Positions 43,916 through 52,811 of a stretch of 64,000 nt of DNA are shown here, piece after piece. Each line of letters starts with the position of its first letter. The first letter of the stretch is position 1. Source of the DNA: Pseudaeromonas sharmana (GTDB lineage: Bacteria > Pseudomonadota > Gammaproteobacteria > Enterobacterales > Aeromonadaceae); the NCBI RefSeq assembly GCF_042649925.1, contig NZ_JBHSAF010000006.1:62001-126000 (forward strand). The letters are read 5' to 3'. The notes below the pieces were generated by a model. It was given only the letters and a program-made list of their open reading frames with translations. It searched no databases and was not told where the DNA came from. A program made the translations under genes and the position numbers.

Positions 43916-44583
43916 TTGAGTTGCTCCAGAGCTTTTTCGGCCGCGGCCTGCTCGGCTTTACGGCGACTGGAGCCCACACCAATCACGCTCGAGGCGATGC
44001 CTTCGATTTCGCACTGGACAGTGAACTCCTGATTGTGGGCCTCTCCCTTGACCTTGACCACCACATAGCTAGGTAGTGGCCGACGACGCCCCTGCAGGAA
44101 CTCCTGCAGGCGGGTCTTTGGATCCTTCTGCTCCGCACCAGGACGGATCTCGTCCAGACGCGGTGCATACCAGTTCAGCAGTAACGTGCGCGTCACTTCC
44201 ATGCCGGCATCGAGATAAATGGCACCGATGATCGCCTCGACGGTATCGGCGAGGATCGACTCGCGACGATACCCCCCGCTCTTGAGTTCACCCGGGCCGA
44301 GGATCAGGTAGTCACCGAGCTCGAATTCACGAGCCAGCTCGGCCAGGGTCTTCTCCCGCACCAAGGTCGCGCGCATGCGGCTCATGTCGCCTTCACTGAC
44401 CTCCGGAAACCGGTGATACAAGGTCTCGGCAATGACCAGGCTGAGGATTGAATCGCCCAGAAACTCCAGTCGCTCATTATGACGTGAGCCAGCACTGCGG
44501 TGCGTGATCGCCCGCTTGAGCAAATCAGCATCGGCAAACTGATGGCCCAGCTTGTTCAGCAGCCGGTTCAATTTGTCTGTCAC
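43912..44583 (-). CDS. rnc: Ribonuclease III
   Basis: A 223-residue double-strand-specific endoribonuclease for rRNA and mRNA processing. The catalytic signature HNERLEFLGDSILSLVIAE is complete, the second acidic cluster is in VEAIIGAIYLDAG, and the C-terminal dsRNA-binding domain ends with SSRRKAEQAAAEKALEQL. It overlaps lepB and era by four bases each. Confidence 0.97.
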   Translation of the reverse strand: MTDKLNRLLNKLGHQFADADLLKRAITHRSAGSRHNERLEFLGDSILSLVIAETLYHRFPEVSEGDMSRMRATLVREKTLAELAREFELGDYLILGPGELKSGGYRRESILADTVEAIIGAIYLDAGMEVTRTLLLNWYAPRLDEIRPGAEQKDPKTRLQEFLQGRRRPLPSYVVVKVKGEAHNQEFTVQCEIEGIASSVIGVGSSRRKAEQAAAEKALEQLK

Positions 44584-45497
44584 TGGATGCCACCTATACG
44601 ATTGAATCGGACCGCACTCGGGATCCAGCCTGGCATGGCCGAATCTTCAGGACGCTCAAACTCGAAGCTGATCCAGATGAACACCGCCTTACCGACCAGA
44701 TTACGCTCCGGCACGAAGCCCCAGTAGCGGCTGTCCTTGCTGTTGTCGCGGTTATCCCCCATGGCAAAGTAATGCCCTTCTGGCACCACCCACTCATCCT
44801 GCAAGTTACCGCTTTGGTGGTAATAGTTCTGTACCTGGTCCAGCGCGACCGGAATTTTCAGAATCTTGTGATTGACCGGGCCCAGCTGTTCAGCGAAACG
44901 CTCCATCGGATAAGGATCGGTCTGATAGTCACCGAGGAAGGTCTGACTGACCTTTTGCAGCTGCGGGCAGGGCGTTTGCCCCTCGGTACAGGCCGGCTGA
45001 ATGTACAGCTCCTTGTTACGATAGATGATGCGATCACCCGGCAAGCCGACGATACGCTTGATGTAGTCGATGGTCGGCTGCTCCGGATATTTGAACACCA
45101 CGACATCCCCACGCTGCGGATGTCCGGTCGGGATCAGAGTGTGGTTGTTGAGCGGTTCCTTGATGCCGTATGAGAACTTCTGCACCAGGATGAAGTCCCC
45201 CTTGAGCAGCGTCGGCATCATCGACTCCGACGGGATCTGGAACGGCTCGAACAGGAAGGAACGCAGCACCAGTACGGCAGCAATCACCGGGAAGATGCCC
45301 TTGCACTGCTCGACCCAGCCCGGCTCGGCCATCAGCTTGTTGATCGTCTCGGCATCAAACGCCTTGCCGGCAGAGGACTCCCCCTTCAATACCCGCTGGC
45401 GGCGGAAACGAACCAACAGCAGGCTGTCGAGCAGCCAGACCAAACCGGTCAGCGCCGTGGCGCCAATCAGTAACAGGGTAAAGGTATTGGCCATCAA
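44580..45497 (-). CDS. lepB: Signal peptidase I
   Basis: A 305-residue inner-membrane serine/lysine protease that removes signal peptides. Two N-terminal membrane helices are present. The catalytic serine is in PFQIPSESMMPTLLKGDF and the lysine in YIKRIVGLPGD, with GDVVVFKYPEQPTI between. The C-terminal box YFAMGDNRDNSKDSRYWGFV is intact. It overlaps lepA and rnc by four bases each. Confidence 0.97.
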   Translation of the reverse strand: MMANTFTLLLIGATALTGLVWLLDSLLLVRFRRQRVLKGESSAGKAFDAETINKLMAEPGWVEQCKGIFPVIAAVLVLRSFLFEPFQIPSESMMPTLLKGDFILVQKFSYGIKEPLNNHTLIPTGHPQRGDVVVFKYPEQPTIDYIKRIVGLPGDRIIYRNKELYIQPACTEGQTPCPQLQKVSQTFLGDYQTDPYPMERFAEQLGPVNHKILKIPVALDQVQNYYHQSGNLQDEWVVPEGHYFAMGDNRDNSKDSRYWGFVPERNLVGKAVFIWISFEFERPEDSAMPGWIPSAVRFNRIGGIQ

Positions 45498-47293
45498 TTA
45501 TTGTCCTTTCCGACATGCAGGATAGCGAGGAATGCTTCCTGAGGTACATCGACACGACCGAGCGACTTCATGCGCTTCTTGCCTTCCTTCTGCTTGTTCA
45601 GCAGCTTTTTCTTCCGCGACACGTCACCACCGTAACACTTGGCCAAGACGTCCTTGCGCATCGCCTTGACGGTGCTGCGCGCGATGACGTGGTTGCCAAT
45701 TGCCGCCTGAATCGCGATATCAAACATCTGCCGCGGAATCAGCTCCCGCATCTTTTCCACCAGCAGGCGACCACGGAATTGAGCGTTATCCTTGTGGGTA
45801 ATGATCGCCAGCGCATCGACACGCTCGTTGTTGATCAGGATATCGAGGCGCACCATGTCGGCCGTCTCAAAGCGCTTGAATCCGTAATCCAGCGAGGCAT
45901 AACCACGGCTGGTGGATTTCAGACGGTCAAAGAAATCCAGCACCACTTCGGCCATCGGGATCTCATAGGTCAGCGCGACCTGATTGCCGTGGTAAACCAT
46001 GTTGGTCTGCACACCACGCTTTTCGATACACAGCGTGATGACGTTCCCCAGGTACTCGGAAGGTACCAGGATGTGGCACTCGGCGATCGGTTCGCGGATC
46101 TCGTCAATGCTGGTCACAGCCGGCAAGGCCGCCGGGCTGTCGATATGAATCGTCGTTCCATCTGTCATCAGGATCTCGTAAACCACGGTTGGCGCCGTGG
46201 TGATCAGATCCAGATCGTATTCCCGCTCCAGACGCTCCTGGATAATCTCCATGTGCAACATGCCGAGGAAGCCGCAACGGAAACCAAAGCCCAATGCCGT
46301 CGAGTTTTCCGGCTCGAAGAACAGCGAGGCATCGTTCAGTGACAGTTTATCCAGCGCATCGCGGAAGGCCTCGTAATCATCGGAGGAGATCGGGAACAGA
46401 CCGGCATAGACCTGGGGCTTGACCTTCTTGAAACCTGGCAGCGGCTTGTCTGCACCGTACTTGGCCAGTGTCAGGGTATCGCCCACCGGCGCGCCGTGGA
46501 TATCCTTGATACCACAGACGACCCAACCTACCTCGCCACAGCCCAGCTGGTCGGTATCCTTGCGCTTCGGTGTCGAGATGCCGAGACGATCAACGCCCCA
46601 CACCTGCCCCGTGCTCATCACCTTGATCTTGTCACCCTTTTTCAGGCTACCGTTCTTGATGCGCACCAGTGACACGACGCCGAGGTAGTCATCAAACCAG
46701 GAGTCGATGATCAGTGCCTGCAGAGGCGCTTCCGGATCTCCCTCCGGGGACGGGATTTGCTTGACGATGGTCTCCAGAACCTCATCGACACCGAGGCCAG
46801 TTTTCGCCGAGCAACGTACGGCATCCATCGCATCAATGCCGACGATATCTTCAATCTCTTCAGCCACCCGCTCCGGTTCAGCCTGAGGCAGGTCGATCTT
46901 GTTCAATACCGGTACGACCTCAAGGCTCATCTCGATCGCGGTATAGCAGTTTGCCAGAGTCTGTGCCTCAACCCCCTGACCCGCGTCCACCACCAGCAAA
47001 GCCCCTTCGCAGGCCGCCAGGGAACGAGAGACTTCATACGAGAAGTCGACGTGGCCCGGGGTATCGATGAAGTTCAGCTGATAGGTCTCGCCGTCTTTGG
47101 CCTGGTAGTTCAGGGTCACACTCTGGGCCTTGATGGTAATGCCGCGCTCACGCTCCAGCTCCATCGAGTCCAGCACCTGCTCCTGCATTTCACGATCCGA
47201 TAGACCTCCACAGATCTGAATCAGACGGTCCGACAGGGTCGACTTGCCATGGTCGATGTGGGCAATAATGGAAAAGTTTCGAATATGCTTCAT
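45494..47293 (-). CDS. lepA: Elongation factor 4 (LepA)
   Basis: A 599-residue ribosomal GTPase acting during translation initiation or back-translocation. The G1 motif is IAHIDHGKSTLSDRLIQICG, G3 is FIDTPGHVDFSYEVSRSL, and NKIDLPQAEPERV is G4. The LepA-specific C-terminal domain ends YGGDVSRKKKLLNKQKEGKK. It follows rseC by about 95 bases and overlaps lepB by four bases. Confidence 0.97.
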   Translation of the reverse strand: MKHIRNFSIIAHIDHGKSTLSDRLIQICGGLSDREMQEQVLDSMELERERGITIKAQSVTLNYQAKDGETYQLNFIDTPGHVDFSYEVSRSLAACEGALLVVDAGQGVEAQTLANCYTAIEMSLEVVPVLNKIDLPQAEPERVAEEIEDIVGIDAMDAVRCSAKTGLGVDEVLETIVKQIPSPEGDPEAPLQALIIDSWFDDYLGVVSLVRIKNGSLKKGDKIKVMSTGQVWGVDRLGISTPKRKDTDQLGCGEVGWVVCGIKDIHGAPVGDTLTLAKYGADKPLPGFKKVKPQVYAGLFPISSDDYEAFRDALDKLSLNDASLFFEPENSTALGFGFRCGFLGMLHMEIIQERLEREYDLDLITTAPTVVYEILMTDGTTIHIDSPAALPAVTSIDEIREPIAECHILVPSEYLGNVITLCIEKRGVQTNMVYHGNQVALTYEIPMAEVVLDFFDRLKSTSRGYASLDYGFKRFETADMVRLDILINNERVDALAIITHKDNAQFRGRLLVEKMRELIPRQMFDIAIQAAIGNHVIARSTVKAMRKDVLAKCYGGDVSRKKKLLNKQKEGKKRMKSLGRVDVPQEAFLAILHVGKDNN

Positions 47294-47387
47294 GGATTCT
47301 TCAAAAGTGATGAAAAAGGCGTCTTCTGACGCATAGGCGCGGGATTTTACTGGATTCGCCGGACGGCGGCTATCGCTTAGTCAGAGT

Positions 47388-47849
47388 TTAGTCAACCTGA
47401 TGTGTCGGCAAGCTCAGTCCGAGCATGACCGGACGATAAAAGCCACCGCCCAACCGCTTGGCTCCCCAGCGCGCCAGCGCGAATCCGAGCAGCCCGCCAC
47501 ACAGGGCGCCCACCACTTCAGCGGGCTCCTCGCCGACAGGCCAACTGGTTGATGCCATCTTTCCGGCAACCGCCCCCAGCAACAAAAACAGCAACGGCAC
47601 CATGTAGACCAGCAAGGCGCTGGTCAACAGGCTGCGCTCGGGAATACCGATCCGGATTTGTTGTCCGACAATGACCGGCGTAGTCAATGCAACCTCCAGC
47701 AACTGCGGGCGACCAGGCATCGCTTTGGCCAAGGTACCGACACCACAGCTTTCCTGCTGGTGACAGTGGCCGCAGGCACTCTTGCGACGGCATTCAACTT
47801 GTGCCCAGTTGTCGCGCACTGCCACCACGGTTGCAATCGATTCAATCAT
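47388..47849 (-). CDS. rseC: Sigma-E factor regulatory protein RseC
   Basis: A 153-residue inner-membrane protein associated with sigma-E regulation and with SoxR reduction in some bacteria. The N-terminal cytoplasmic segment has a cysteine cluster (ECRRKSACGHCHQQESCGVG), and two central helices (LLTSALLVYMVPLLFLLLGA and a second near 95-110) span the membrane. The start overlaps the rseB stop by four bases. Confidence 0.93.
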   Translation of the reverse strand: MIESIATVVAVRDNWAQVECRRKSACGHCHQQESCGVGTLAKAMPGRPQLLEVALTTPVIVGQQIRIGIPERSLLTSALLVYMVPLLFLLLGAVAGKMASTSWPVGEEPAEVVGALCGGLLGFALARWGAKRLGGGFYRPVMLGLSLPTHQVD

Positions 47850-48829
47850 TCGGCGAGCCCCTTGGCTAGTGGATGCAAGGAGTCAGCAATGCGCCGCGCC
47901 GTCTCGGCAGGCACTTCACCGACTATCGTTACCTCAACCTTATGATCATTCAGCATACGCAGCAAGCTGGTCCCACCCTGTCGGACCAGTTGTTGCCCCG
48001 GGGGCAGATCCGGTGACGAAAGGTAGATAGAGACATCCACCAGGCCATCGCTGAGCATCATATAGTCGACGCTCTGCTCGGTACCGGCCAACTGATGACG
48101 ATCGGAAGAGACGACGCGAAAACCGACAGGCATCCAGCCAGGGGCCCAACCCAGCGACATCTGCGGCTCCTGGTAGGCCTGTGCCACATCAATCGGCGCC
48201 GGCAACTCCGCCTGAGCCAGCTTGCGCAGCCATGCCGGGGCCTCGGTATGCAGTCGCAGATCGACCCCCATAAACTGCTCGATGGGATCACCGTCGTTAT
48301 CAATCAGATCCAGCCGCAACAACAATCCGGACTCCTGCTCCAACCAGAGCACAAAACCGTATTTATTGTTGTCTTTGGCTGCGAGTCGCACGACCTGTAC
48401 CGGCAAGCCGGCAATGCGATTGCGTCCGGTGACCACAGGCTCATAACTTTCCAGCACGCGAGCCACCTTCATATTGAGAATGGCATTCCAGAACCCGGGC
48501 AGGCGCGCGCCGTTCAGGGTGTAGGGATCGGCTCCCGCCTCAAAGAAGGTGATCGCATCATCACGCTTGAGATACTCGCTTGGCCGGCCATTCAGATAAA
48601 TGTAATGCGTTACCTCATGGGGCCCGACCACGGCATGGGAAAAACGCAGCGGCTCGACATTGCCCTGCCGCACCCGGACCATGGACAGCTCGAAGTTGTA
48701 ATGCCGATAGGCCCGTTGCATCTGCTGCAACAAGGCCTCTGCGGATGGAGAAACCGGCTCGGCTTGAGCCAGAGAACAGCAGGCGAGCAGGATTAGCCAC
48801 CCTGCTCGCAAAAAAGACGACAACGGCAC
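47846..48829 (-). CDS. rseB: Sigma-E factor regulatory protein RseB
   Basis: A 327-residue periplasmic lipid- and LPS-sensing protein that binds RseA and protects it from cleavage. The signal peptide ends at about SLAQA. Segments such as AYRHYNFELSMVRVR, HAVVGPHEVTHYIYLNGRP and PVQVVRLAAKDNNKYGFVLW match the family. It lies 16 bases after rseA and overlaps rseC by four bases. Confidence 0.94.
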   Translation of the reverse strand: MPLSSFLRAGWLILLACCSLAQAEPVSPSAEALLQQMQRAYRHYNFELSMVRVRQGNVEPLRFSHAVVGPHEVTHYIYLNGRPSEYLKRDDAITFFEAGADPYTLNGARLPGFWNAILNMKVARVLESYEPVVTGRNRIAGLPVQVVRLAAKDNNKYGFVLWLEQESGLLLRLDLIDNDGDPIEQFMGVDLRLHTEAPAWLRKLAQAELPAPIDVAQAYQEPQMSLGWAPGWMPVGFRVVSSDRHQLAGTEQSVDYMMLSDGLVDVSIYLSSPDLPPGQQLVRQGGTSLLRMLNDHKVEVTIVGEVPAETARRIADSLHPLAKGLAE

Positions 48830-48845
48830 GCCAATACTCCGTCTG

Positions 48846-49403
48846 TCAGGGCTGATTCACATGCAAACGCTGCTGCAACTGATGGTCTCGCAGGAAGGCA
48901 TTGATGCGTTCCCGCTCCTTCATCCGTTGCTCATCGTTATAGGCGGCAGGTTGCGGAGTATGAACCGATTGCGCGATGGGCTGATAATTGATGCTCACCG
49001 GGGCGGCAACGCCACCAACGGGGACCGTGTTCAGTACCGGACTGGGCATCACGGTCTCGTCCTGTCCCATCTGGTGGTAACGCACACCGAGGATCGTCAC
49101 TGCGGCGACTGACGCCGCGATGGCCAACTGCCCACCGGAGCGCAACGCATGCACGACCCCCGGACGGAGACGCTGCAACAGCGAAATCCGGGGCGCCAGG
49201 ATGGCGGGCTCCTGCGCCAATGCCGCGCTAACGCAGCTGGCCAGATCCAGTGACACCACAGGCGGTACCTCATGTCTTAACGCATCACCGATCAGGTGAT
49301 AACGCCCCCAGAGCGCCTGCTGTTCAGTCGTCTGGTAATCCGACTTTGCATCCAACGGCAAGTCGCCATCGATCAGTCGGGAAATCCGTTCATTGTTCGC
49401 CAT
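48846..49403 (-). CDS. rseA: Anti-sigma-E factor RseA
   Basis: A 185-residue bitopic inner-membrane protein that holds RpoE inactive until stress-induced proteolysis. The N-terminal sigma-binding domain has RISRLIDGDLPLDAKSDYQT and WGRYHLIGDALRHE. One membrane helix (GGQLAIAASVAAVTILGVRY) is followed by a Pro/Gln-rich periplasmic tail. ATG 49403 is preferred to an in-frame TTG six bases earlier. It follows rpoE by about 19 bases. Confidence 0.93.
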   Translation of the reverse strand: MANNERISRLIDGDLPLDAKSDYQTTEQQALWGRYHLIGDALRHEVPPVVSLDLASCVSAALAQEPAILAPRISLLQRLRPGVVHALRSGGQLAIAASVAAVTILGVRYHQMGQDETVMPSPVLNTVPVGGVAAPVSINYQPIAQSVHTPQPAAYNDEQRMKERERINAFLRDHQLQQRLHVNQP

Positions 49404-49422
49404 AGTCAAGCTGTCATCCCCA

Positions 49423-50010
49423 TTAGCGTTGCAACAAGGGCTGTATTCGTTTATCGATGGCGTCCCGCGCTCGGAAAATCCGTGAACGCACTGTCCCGAC
49501 CGGGCACTCCATCACTTCAGCAATCTCTTCGTAGCTCATCCCTTCGATCTCGCGAAGGGTAATGGCACTGCGCAACTCCTCCGGGAGCTCCTGCAATGCC
49601 AACTCAACCTCCCGGCGAATCTCATCCGACAGGATCAGATTCTCCGGATTCTCGACCTCATGCAGCGCCTGCGCGCCGTCATAGGTTTCGGCCTCCTGAC
49701 TGTCAACGTCGCTGTCCGGAGGACGACGCCCTTGTGCAGTCAGATAATTCTTGGCGGTATTGACCGCAATCCGGTACAGCCAGGTATAGAACGCACTCTC
49801 CCCGCGGAAATCCGGCAGCGCACGGTAAGCCTTGATAAAGGCCTCCTGCGCCACATCGGGCACATCCCCTGGGTTGCTGACAAAACGGGAAACGAGGGAG
49901 ATCACCTTGTGCTGATACTTCTGTACCAGCAGATTAAAGGCCTGCTTATCACCTCGCTGCACCCGCGCTATCAGCTGCAGATCGATATTCTGGTCATTCA
50001 CGTCGCTCAT
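49423..50010 (-). CDS. rpoE: Extracytoplasmic stress sigma factor RpoE (sigma-E)
   Basis: A 195-residue ECF sigma factor that directs the envelope-stress regulon. Region 2 has VQRGDKQAFNLLVQKYQHKV and DVPDVAQEAFIKAYRALPDF, and region 4 has the helix-turn-helix IEGMSYEEIAEVMECPVGTV. It heads the rseABC operon and is divergent from nadB. A match to the sigma-E promoter lies upstream, so it very likely controls its own operon. Confidence 0.97.
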   Translation of the reverse strand: MSDVNDQNIDLQLIARVQRGDKQAFNLLVQKYQHKVISLVSRFVSNPGDVPDVAQEAFIKAYRALPDFRGESAFYTWLYRIAVNTAKNYLTAQGRRPPDSDVDSQEAETYDGAQALHEVENPENLILSDEIRREVELALQELPEELRSAITLREIEGMSYEEIAEVMECPVGTVRSRIFRARDAIDKRIQPLLQR

Positions 50011-50069
50011 TGGAGCCGGCTATTCCTTGTCATCTGCCTGGTTCATCGGCTCGAAATAAGCGCAAATAA

Positions 50070-50096
50070 TCAGACAGCCTGTTCTTATAAAAGTTC
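50070..50096 (-). promoter_or_regulatory. Sigma-E autoregulatory promoter of rpoE-rseABC
   Basis: On the minus strand GAACTT (50091-50096) and TCTGA (50070-50074) are separated by 16 bases, the exact spacing of the sigma-E consensus GGAACTT-N16-TCTGA (only the first G differs). It lies about 60 bases upstream of the rpoE start. Confidence 0.82.
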
Positions 50097-50186
50097 GCAC
50101 TGAAGCAAAAAAGCGTGATCTGGACTGCATCAGTAGTCCGAATTGGGCTAACATGGACCCTTTCCACACCCAGGCCAATGATACTT

Positions 50187-51800
50187 ATGAAACAGAACGT
50201 TGAATACAGTTGTGATGTTCTCGTCATTGGCAGTGGTGCCGCCGGCCTCTCCCTGGCATTGCGTCTAGCTGACCACGCCAGAGTGATGGTATTGAGCAAG
50301 GGACCCTTGAGCGAGGGGGCCACCTATTATGCCCAAGGAGGCATCGCTGCCGTTTTCGATGAAAAGGACAGTATCGAATCCCACGTCAGCGACACCCTGA
50401 ACGCCGGCGCCGGACTGTGCGACCGGACGACCGTCGAGTTCACCGCCCGTCATGCCAAAAGTGCCATTGAATGGCTGATTCAACAAGGCGTGCCCTTCGA
50501 TCAGGAGGAATCGGGCTCCGAAGATGGCCAACCGACCTATCATCTGACGCGCGAGGGCGGGCACAGTCACAGGCGGATCTTCCACTCGGCGGATGCCACC
50601 GGCAAAACCGTACAAATCACCCTGGTTGATCAGGTGCGCGCCCATCCGAATATTCAGCTGATGGAGCGTTTCAACGCCGTTGATCTCATCACCACGCGCA
50701 AGCTCGGCCTTCCCGGTAACCGCGTGCTGGGCGCCTATGTCTGGAACCGCAATCGTGAAGAGGTGGAAACGGTGCGCGCGCGCTTTGTTGCCCTGGCGAC
50801 CGGCGGCGCATCGAAAGTCTATCAATATACCTCCAACCCGGATGTCAGCTCGGGCGACGGCATCGCCATGGCCTGGCGCGCTGGTTGCCGTGTGGCCAAC
50901 ATGGAGTTCAACCAATTCCATCCCACCACACTGTTTCATCCTGAGGACCGCAATTTTCTGCTAACCGAAGCGCTGCGTGGTGAAGGAGCCTACCTGCGGC
51001 GTCCCGATGGCAGCCGCTTCATGGCCGACTTTGATCCGCGCGCCGAATTGGCGCCGCGTGATATCGTCGCCCGCGCCATCGACTACGAGATGAAGCGCTT
51101 GGGTGTCGACTGCATGTACCTGGATATCAGCCACAAGCCGGCGGAATTCATCGTCAAGCACTTCCCGACCATCTATGAACGTTGCCAGAAGATCGGCATC
51201 GACATTACCCGCCAGTCGATCCCCGTGGTCCCGGCCGCCCATTACACCTGCGGCGGTGTCATGATCGATCATCATGGCCAGACGGATGTGCCAGGGCTCT
51301 ATGCCATCGGCGAGGTCACCTACACCGGCCTGCACGGTGCTAATCGCATGGCCTCGAATTCGCTGCTCGAATGCATCGTTTTTGCCCATGCCGCCGCCGA
51401 GGATATTCGCAATCACCTGCCGATCAGCAGCGAACCGCCATCACTGCCGCACTGGGATGAAAGCCAGGTCAGCGACTCCGATGAAGAGGTGGTGATCCAG
51501 CACAACTGGCACGAATTGCGACTGTTTATGTGGGACTATGTCGGCATAGTGCGCACCGACAAACGCCTGGCTCGTGCCAAGCGGCGCATTGAATTGCTCA
51601 AGCAAGAGGTGCAGGAGTATTACGCCCACTTCCGGGTATCCAATAACCTGTTGGAGTTGCGGAACCTGCTGCAGGTCGCCGATTTGATCGTCAACTCGGC
51701 CATCAGCCGCAAAGAGTCGCGCGGGCTACACTACAACCTCGATTACCCCGACCAGCAACCCAATCCCCATCCGACGATCCTGATCCCGGACAACTACTAA
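50187..51800 (+). CDS. nadB: L-aspartate oxidase
   Basis: A 537-residue flavoenzyme that oxidises L-aspartate to iminoaspartate, the first step of de novo NAD synthesis; it can use oxygen or fumarate as acceptor. The FAD-binding start CDVLVIGSGAAGLSLALRLA, LTREGGHSHRRIFHSADATG and ARAIDYEMKRLGVDCMYLDI are conserved. ATG 50187 (MKQNVEYSCDVL) gives the family N-terminus; longer in-frame openings run into the rpoE promoter region. The divergent rpoE neighbour is the same in E. coli. Confidence 0.96.
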   Translation: MKQNVEYSCDVLVIGSGAAGLSLALRLADHARVMVLSKGPLSEGATYYAQGGIAAVFDEKDSIESHVSDTLNAGAGLCDRTTVEFTARHAKSAIEWLIQQGVPFDQEESGSEDGQPTYHLTREGGHSHRRIFHSADATGKTVQITLVDQVRAHPNIQLMERFNAVDLITTRKLGLPGNRVLGAYVWNRNREEVETVRARFVALATGGASKVYQYTSNPDVSSGDGIAMAWRAGCRVANMEFNQFHPTTLFHPEDRNFLLTEALRGEGAYLRRPDGSRFMADFDPRAELAPRDIVARAIDYEMKRLGVDCMYLDISHKPAEFIVKHFPTIYERCQKIGIDITRQSIPVVPAAHYTCGGVMIDHHGQTDVPGLYAIGEVTYTGLHGANRMASNSLLECIVFAHAAAEDIRNHLPISSEPPSLPHWDESQVSDSDEEVVIQHNWHELRLFMWDYVGIVRTDKRLARAKRRIELLKQEVQEYYAHFRVSNNLLELRNLLQVADLIVNSAISRKESRGLHYNLDYPDQQPNPHPTILIPDNY

Positions 51801-51804
51801 AGCG

Positions 51805-51830
51805 CAGGCCTCTGATGCATCAGGGGCCTG
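51805..51830 (+). terminator. Palindromic hairpin after nadB
   Basis: CAGGCC-T-CTGATG / CATCAG-G-GGCCTG forms a 26-base nearly perfect inverted repeat, starting four bases after the nadB stop. Only a weak T-rich tail follows (ATACATTTG), so efficiency is uncertain. Confidence 0.55.
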
Positions 51831-51924
51831 ATACATTTGACGCCTTTCGCCCTTTTCGCTAGATTGCGCCGGTGCCTTTGTGCACGTTACGACTATGCAA
51901 TCCAATACAGGGATATTACTGATA

Positions 51925-52335
51925 ATGAAGAAGATCACACTTGCTGCGGCCCTGCTGCTGGCCTTCACGGCGAATGCCCACGCTGGTTTGTTGGACTCTG
52001 TTGCCAAGACCGCGACCGCGCTCGACAGCGCAACCGGCGGCGAAACTTCCACGCAGGATGCCGTGCTTGAGCTGGTGAAGTCCAAGGTCAAGGAAGGTGC
52101 AACCAAGGAAGAAGTGAAGAAGCAACTTGGCGAGCCGAAAGTGATTGCCACCGAGAATGGCAATGAAATTTGGAAATATGATGCCAACAGCCTGAATGCC
52201 AACGCCGGTGCCGCCATGCAACTGGCCAGCGCCTTGGGTGCCGACACCAGTAAGGTACAGAAGATCGTTGCGCTGCACTTTGACGGTAACAGCGTCAAAT
52301 CCTACGATGTGGTCGACGGAACCCTGACCAACTGA
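51925..52335 (+). CDS. Small BamE/SmpA-like secreted protein
   Basis: A 136-residue protein with a clear signal peptide (MKKITLAAALLLAFTANAHA, cleavage after residue 20). The mature part contains a helix and a strand of the BamE/SmpA-like type: GATKEEVKKQLGEPKVIATE followed by NEIWKYDANSL, and a final strand with KIVALHFDGNSVKSYDVV. It has no lipobox, so it should be soluble in the periplasm. ATG 51925 starts the signal peptide; upstream in-frame ATG codons are rejected. Its function is unknown. Confidence 0.75.
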   Translation: MKKITLAAALLLAFTANAHAGLLDSVAKTATALDSATGGETSTQDAVLELVKSKVKEGATKEEVKKQLGEPKVIATENGNEIWKYDANSLNANAGAAMQLASALGADTSKVQKIVALHFDGNSVKSYDVVDGTLTN

Positions 52336-52344
52336 TGTTCTGGC

Positions 52345-52380
52345 GGACCCGGCTCACGGGTCCGTCATCCCCCGGATGAC
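52345..52380 (+). other. Two adjacent GC-rich hairpins
   Basis: GGACCCG/CGGGTCC (52345-52363) is followed at once by GTCAT/ATGAC (52364-52380). No T-run follows. They lie between the BamE-like gene and the ToxR-sensor-like gene and could be a weak terminator or an RNA element. Confidence 0.4.
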
Positions 52381-52433
52381 AGCGCCGTTTGGCTGCGTCA
52401 TAGTGAGATCATCTCCCGCCTCTGGAGTGGTCC

Positions 52434-52811
52434 ATGTCCGACCTGCTGGAACCTGCCGAACTCGATGCGCTGCTGCAACAGCAGGCATTCGCCTCACCAC
52501 GCTGGCGCAAGCTGGCGTTCTGGTTATTGCTTGCGGCTCTACCGGTAACCTGTGGACTGGCTCTGCATCCTTGGCTATCAGCCCCGCCACTGTCTCAACT
52601 ACCCCGCGCCGTGCGCTGGGGGGAATCGCCAACGCCGCTGACCCAATCAGAACAGTCCTGCCTGAGTACGTGGGCGGAGCGACACAATCTGGCCGCCGCC
52701 GCACGGATGATTCTGGCAGAACGCGAGCGCGGTGCCACCCTGGTCTGGCTAGGCAAGGAAGATAACCGCACGCTGGTACTGGCCAAAGGCTTGCCGGAAT
52801 TATGCCGATGA
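52434..52811 (+). CDS. Membrane protein resembling the ToxR periplasmic sensor, without a DNA-binding domain
   Basis: A 125-residue bitopic protein: a 26-residue N-terminal cytoplasmic part, one membrane helix (about 27-46) and a periplasmic domain of about 79 residues. The periplasmic part has exactly two cysteines, C76 in SEQSCLSTWAERH and the penultimate C124 in LAKGLPELCR. In ToxR of Vibrio cholerae the sensor domain also has two cysteines, one before a C-x6-EKH-type stretch and one at the extreme C-terminus after a TLR strand. The resemblance is weak in identity but consistent in order. There is no winged-helix domain here or in the preceding 98 bases. A GGAG precedes ATG 52434. The next gene looks like ToxS. 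This call is an inference. Confidence 0.5.
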   Translation: MSDLLEPAELDALLQQQAFASPRWRKLAFWLLLAALPVTCGLALHPWLSAPPLSQLPRAVRWGESPTPLTQSEQSCLSTWAERHNLAAAARMILAERERGATLVWLGKEDNRTLVLAKGLPELCR

